The position numbers and the translations under genes are program-made. A stretch of 14,728 nt of DNA from CAYMLQ01 sp964390795. Lineage in GTDB: Bacteria; Verrucomicrobiota; Kiritimatiellia; RFP12; UBA1067. Below are positions 13,308 to 14,728 of this stretch, piece after piece. The notes beneath the pieces are model-generated. The model was not told where the DNA came from. It made no database searches and worked only from the letters and a program-made list of their open reading frames with translations. The stretch's first letter is position 1. Each line of letters opens with the position of its first letter. The DNA lies in the NCBI GenBank assembly GCA_964390795.1, contig CAYMLQ010000113.1, positions 1 to 14,728 on the forward strand, written 5' to 3'.

Positions 13308-13874
13308 ATGCTTGACGCTTCCGATCTCCGCAAAGGCGGCAAAATCCAGCTTGACGACGGCCAGCCCTACCTGATCACCGACTTCGACTTCAGCAAGCCG
13401 GGCAAGGGGCAGGCGATTTACAACTGCAAGCTCAAGAACATGCTTTCCGGTTCCACCATGAGCCGCAGCTTCCGGTCGAACGACAAGTTCGACAAGCCCG
13501 AGCTGATCCAGAAACCGCTGCGCTTCTCCTACGAGAACGCCGGGCACTACGTCTTCCAGAACGAAGACTTCGAAGAGGTGATGATCTCGGAGGCGGTTCT
13601 CGGTCAGAACAAATACTTCCTGATGGACGACCTGCCGATCGATGCGCTCTTCTTCAACAACGTCGTCATCGAAGTCGAGCTGCCCAACCTCGTCGAGCGC
13701 AAGGTCATCTCCTGCGATGTCGGTGCCAAGGGCAATACCGCCGCAGGCAAGGTCACCAAGCCGGCCAAGGTCGAAGGCGGCTACGAGCTAGCCGTTCCGC
13801 TCTTTGTCAACGAAGGCGACGTCATCCGCATCGACACCCGTACCGGCGAATATGCCGACCGTGTTCGTACGTAG
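13308..13874 (+). CDS. efp: Elongation factor P
   Basis: A 188-residue cytoplasmic translation factor of normal length. It enters the ribosome next to the P-site tRNA and relieves stalling at proline runs. The N-terminal KOW-like domain carries the loop SKPGKGQA with Lys33, the position that is beta-lysylated by EpmA in E. coli-type EF-P. Two OB domains follow (VMISEAVLGQNKYFLMDDLPIDALFFNNVVIEVELPNLVERKVISCD), and the protein ends with the conserved GDVIRIDTRTGEYADRV. The start is fixed by AAAGAGG six nt upstream, and it has its own strong promoter. The modification enzymes are not in the window. The Pro-rich proteins encoded nearby are the kind of client EF-P serves, though that is only context. 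Confidence 0.96.
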   Translation: MLDASDLRKGGKIQLDDGQPYLITDFDFSKPGKGQAIYNCKLKNMLSGSTMSRSFRSNDKFDKPELIQKPLRFSYENAGHYVFQNEDFEEVMISEAVLGQNKYFLMDDLPIDALFFNNVVIEVELPNLVERKVISCDVGAKGNTAAGKVTKPAKVEGGYELAVPLFVNEGDVIRIDTRTGEYADRVRT

Positions 13875-13929
13875 TGCGCGGCTTTATTTTCACTGGTTTA
13901 TTTTTTCTGTCTCGGAGGCGTGTTTCCGT

Positions 13930-13959
13930 TTGACGAATCACCCGCCGACCTGTTACATT
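13930..13959 (+). promoter_or_regulatory. Promoter of tRNA-Pro
   Basis: -35 TTGACG (13930-13935), 18 bp, and an extended -10 TGTTACATT (TACATT at 13954-13959). Transcription should begin near 13966, giving a 5' leader of about 17 nt before the tRNA at 13983. Confidence 0.75.
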
Positions 13960-13982
13960 ACTTACCTTGTTTTTGACCTCTT

Positions 13983-14059
13983 CGGGGCGTAGCGCAGCCT
14001 GGTAGCGCGTTTGCTTGGGGTGCAAAAGGTCAGGAGTTCAACTCTCCTCGCCCCGACCA
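13983..14059 (+). tRNA. tRNA-Pro (anticodon GGG)
   Basis: A 77-nt cloverleaf. The acceptor stem CGGGGCG pairs with CGCCCCG. The D arm has the GCGC stem. The anticodon arm is TTTGC-TTGGGGT-GCAAA with anticodon GGG. The T arm is AGGAG-TTCAACT-CTCCT. The discriminator A is followed by an encoded CCA (14057-14059). It reads proline codons CCC/CCU. tRNA 3' ends are common integration sites, and the downstream DNA differs in composition. Confidence 0.97.
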
Positions 14060-14076
14060 TTTTAAATGGGCAAAAG

Positions 14077-14115
14077 ACCGCGATTTCCTTAAGGATTTCG
14101 CGGTTTTTTGTTTTT
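14077..14115 (+). terminator. Rho-independent terminator of tRNA-Pro
   Basis: ACCGCGA (14077-14083) pairs with TCGCGGT (14098-14104). Inside, the palindrome TCCTTAAGGA extends the stem after a small T-T internal loop. Six T residues (14104-14109), one G and five more T follow. Confidence 0.9.
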
Positions 14116-14163
14116 ATGGCGGTCCCTGCTACAACTTGATACAAGTCGATTTATTATGACCGA

Positions 14164-14292
14164 AACGCCGAAACATTGCCGAAACACGGGGCGGTTGCCG
14201 AAACAAAAACCAAACATCAAACCCTCTTGATTTTGTTCTTTTGGCAAGTTTATGAGTATTACGGCAGGTTGTTTCGGCATTGTTTCGGCGTT
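14164..14292. repeat. 22-bp inverted repeat built from CCGAAAC units
   Basis: Arms at 14164-14185 and 14271-14292 are complementary at 21 of 22 positions, 85 nt apart. Each arm contains two GCCGAAAC units. Further CCGAAAC copies lie at 14160-14166 and 14198-14204. This could be a set of binding sites (iteron- or recombinase-arm-like) or remnants of a mobile element. Confidence 0.65.
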
Positions 14293-14429
14293 TTCCAAGC
14301 TATGCAAGGCCAGCCACTGGTGAAAAACAGCCTCCCATGGTTCGTCCTTTGAAGGGCTCGTGTTGGTCAATCACCGATAGTCGGATGAAATAAAAGTGCC
14401 GCGACCCCCTCTTTGTTTGATTTATCGAT

Positions 14430-14458
14430 TTGCGTACGGCGCAGAAACGGTGCATTAT
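14430..14458 (+). promoter_or_regulatory. Weak candidate promoter of the XRE regulator
   Basis: TTGCGT (14430-14435), 17 bp, CATTAT (14453-14458). Another -10-like box, TATATT, lies at 14467-14472 without a good -35. The leader would be about 40 nt and contain the GAGAGGAG ribosome binding site (14488-14495). Confidence 0.3.
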
Positions 14459-14502
14459 TTACGCCCTATATTGGAATGTGACCTGTTGAGAGGAGTTTCT
14501 TT

Positions 14503-14728
14503 ATGGCTAGAAGCCGTCCGGCGGCAGAACGGGAGCTTGCGGAGCGCGTGGGTGCGCGGATTCGGCAAGTGCGCATGATCCAGCATATTTCCCAAAGCAA
14601 GCTGGCGAAAGATATCGGGATCTGCGCCGGGCCTCTGGGATGGATCGAGAACGGCAAGCACTTGGCGTCCGGACGCGTGCTGTACCGGATCGCGAAGCAG
14701 TTGAATGTCCGGCTCGATTACCTGTTCG
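14503..14728 (+). CDS. XRE (Cro/CI)-type HTH regulator, cut by the window end
   Basis: Seventy-five codons are visible and the frame is still open at the window edge. It starts MARSRPAAERELAERVGARIRQ with a strong GAGAGGAG ribosome binding site 7 nt before the ATG. The Cro/CI-type HTH follows: VGARIRQVRMIQHISQSKLAKDIGICAGPLGWIENGKHLASGRVLYRIAKQLNVRLDYLF. It has the typical pattern of a recognition helix before IENG and the final LDYLF. Such proteins bind operator DNA and regulate phage, plasmid, toxin-antitoxin, restriction or metabolic genes. Here it stands alone in AT-richer sequence after a tRNA, which hints at a mobile or defence island beginning to the right. The C-terminal domain and partner genes are not visible. 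Confidence 0.85.
   Translation, partial: MARSRPAAERELAERVGARIRQVRMIQHISQSKLAKDIGICAGPLGWIENGKHLASGRVLYRIAKQLNVRLDYLF

Larger units (their letters stand above)
14060..14502. other. AT-richer gene-free region downstream of tRNA-Pro
   Basis: No convincing gene is seen in this 443-nt stretch. It holds the tRNA terminator (14077-14115), a small palindrome ACTTG-ATA-CAAGT (14134-14146), the CCGAAAC repeats and 22-bp inverted repeat (14164-14292), and the upstream region of the XRE gene. Its base composition is visibly lower in G+C than the rest of the window, which together with its place next to a tRNA suggests foreign or remnant DNA. A 93-codon minus-strand frame (14089-14370) runs through the tRNA terminator and is not called. 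Confidence 0.6.

Noticed and set aside
14089..14370. A 93-codon minus-strand frame near the tRNA
   Set aside because: It reads through the tRNA terminator stem and the inverted repeat, lacks a visible ribosome binding site and matches nothing I recognise. It may be a remnant but is not supported as a gene.

Overview
The window is GC-rich (mostly about 65% G+C by eye, strong GC3) bacterial chromosomal DNA. The best lineage guess is the PVC superphylum, probably Kiritimatiellota or a Lentisphaerota/Verrucomicrobiota relative. This is inferred from a hydrazine-synthase-alpha-like (HzsA-related) diheme protein beside UroD-like and RhaT/FGGY sugar genes, from dispersed palindromic and heptamer repeats, and from family content. 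There is no rRNA or other marker here to prove it.

Layout, left to right. (1) 55-705, minus: a CPBP/Abi-type membrane protein that lacks the canonical glutamate pair. (2) 778-2512, minus: a two-gene operon with a NifU/IscU-like scaffold first and a GGGtGRT-family protein second. It has a textbook sigma70 promoter (TTGTCA-17-TACAAT) with a perfect palindrome and a 14-bp tandem repeat just upstream, and a strong terminator at its end. (3) 2659-3558, minus: a regulator joining an IclR-type effector domain to an AraC-type DNA-binding domain, divergent from (4). (4) 3719-10200, plus: HzsA-related diheme protein, UroD-family protein, RhaT-type permease and FucK-like FGGY kinase, all codirectional. 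The gaps hold a heptamer-repeat hairpin and a REP-like element, and the kinase has its own promoter and a palindromic element inside its coding sequence. (5) 10273-13250, plus: a secreted N-acetylmuramoyl-L-alanine amidase, then a membrane-anchored protein of unknown function 5 nt downstream. (6) 13308-13874: elongation factor P. (7) 13983-14059: tRNA-Pro(GGG) with encoded CCA, its own promoter and a terminator. (8) 14060-14502: AT-richer gene-free DNA with a 22-bp inverted repeat, then an XRE-family regulator cut by the window end.

How the genes may work together. The central block looks like a substrate-responsive catabolic locus: a divergent regulator, a periplasmic redox protein, a possible methyl-transfer or decarboxylase-fold enzyme, a deoxysugar permease and a deoxysugar kinase. 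Sugar uptake followed by phosphorylation is well supported by family. How the HzsA-like and UroD-like proteins contribute is unknown. A recurring regulatory theme is -10 boxes placed only 6-15 nt from start codons without Shine-Dalgarno sequences (regulator, kinase, amidase), which suggests leaderless or nearly leaderless mRNAs next to conventional SD-led genes.
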